Assembly: GCA_000231825.2 (NCBI GenBank)
Contig: JH720314.1
Span: forward strand, 248,001-312,000
Reading direction: 5' to 3'
Length of the DNA: 64,000 nt
DNA from: Tetrahymena elliotti 4EA
Lineage: Eukaryota; Ciliophora; Oligohymenophorea; Hymenostomatida; Tetrahymenidae
Shown here: positions 63,763-64,000 of the stretch, one piece after another
How positions within the stretch are numbered: the first letter of the stretch is position 1
How the letters are laid out: each line of letters opens with the position of its first letter
The notes under the pieces: generated by a model
The model's database searches: none
What the model was told of the DNA's origin: nothing
Seen by the model: only the letters and a program-made list of their open reading frames with translations
Program-made: the position numbers and the translations under genes

Positions 63763-64000
63763 ATGGCTGATAAAAAGAAAATTAAAAAGTAGGATAAAGA
63801 AGAAAAGTATAAAAAGCTATTACAAGCTATAGACATCAAGCTTGGTGAAGAGAAGGTTGATGAAAAGTAAAAAAAAGTAGAAGATCTCCTTGCATCTCAA
63901 AAAAAGAATTAAGAATAGTAGAAGCCTGAAGAAGCCTTAACTATTTCAAGCCTTCTTTCTAAAATTTAGGGAAATGATGAGCAAGAAAATGCTTAAAATT
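63763..64000 (+). CDS. Lysine/glutamate/glutamine-rich protein, 5' part only
   Basis: From ATG at 63763 (context ACCATGG) the frame is open to the window end, 79 codons. It begins MADKKKIKKQDKEEKYKKLL and has EEKVDEKQKKVEDLLASQKK and EEALTISSLLSKIQGNDEQE. The composition and helix pattern predict a charged, coiled-coil protein. Not recognised; the 3' part lies outside the window. Confidence 0.75.

Noticed and set aside
1..64000. Many short standard-code reading frames (60-140 codons) on both strands
   Set aside because: With TAA/TAG as stops they are fragments or antisense shadows of the spliced ciliate genes; leucine-rich ones lie opposite Gln-rich exons.
1..64000. Telomere (CCCCAA/GGGGTT) repeats, chromosome-breakage sequence, transposase or integrase genes, CRISPR, rRNA
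   Set aside because: I looked for these while reading and saw none.
1..64000. tRNA genes in intergenic regions
   Set aside because: No stretch with the required GC-rich stems and GGTTCRANNCC-type box was noticed; a covariance-model scan would be needed to be certain.

Overview
The window is very AT-rich nuclear DNA from a ciliate, most likely a Tetrahymena-type oligohymenophorean (macronuclear-style: compact spliced genes, no recognisable transposons). TAA and TAG are read as glutamine and only TGA stops translation: in the ELP3, mevalonate kinase, kinesin, TBC1D5 and BEACH genes, in-frame TAA/TAG codons run through conserved domains and every gene ends on TGA. With the standard code almost every gene here falls to pieces. 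Introns are GT-AG, mostly about 49-270 nt and nearly pure A/T. For nine spliced genes I could place all exon borders so that the summed length is a multiple of three.

Layout: a poorly resolved spliced gene on the minus strand (385-2235); a DHHC palmitoyltransferase (3291-5378, +); the Elongator catalytic subunit ELP3 (6600-9019, +); a TPR protein of CNOT10 type (9848-14033, +); a C2H2 zinc finger plus AT-hook protein (15140-16531, +); a small orphan membrane protein (17585-17959, -); mevalonate kinase (18488-19881, +); a DNAJC25-type ER J-protein (20180-21371, +); two Q/P/N-rich coding blocks (21610-22963, +); an FAD-dependent aromatic-hydroxylase-like monooxygenase (23348-25409, +); an ADP/ATP-carrier-like mitochondrial carrier (26344-27252, -); a small coiled-coil protein (28564-28863, -); a TBC1D5-like Rab GAP (29721-32327, +) followed by dynactin p25/DCTN5 (32968-33859, +); a long kinesin-6-like motor with an AT-hook tail (34245-39293, +); an unrecognised cytoskeletal-looking protein (40287-43583, +); a giant BEACH-WD40 protein (about 45190-56741, +); a 100-N assembly gap with an odd, less AT-rich flank (57459-57672); an OSCA/TMEM63/CSC1-like channel (58028-60828, -) with a small coding stretch just upstream; an unrecognised CxxC-containing gene (62111-63240, -); and the 5' part of a charged protein cut by the window end (63763-64000, +).

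The genes are mostly housekeeping: translation/tRNA modification, mRNA decay, isoprenoid synthesis, protein folding, and membrane and microtubule traffic. There is no operon-like logic. The closest to a functional cluster is TBC1D5, DCTN5 and kinesin in tandem on one strand, followed later by the BEACH protein (vesicle traffic and microtubule motors). I saw no rRNA, tRNA, CRISPR array, transposase, telomere repeat or chromosome-breakage sequence.
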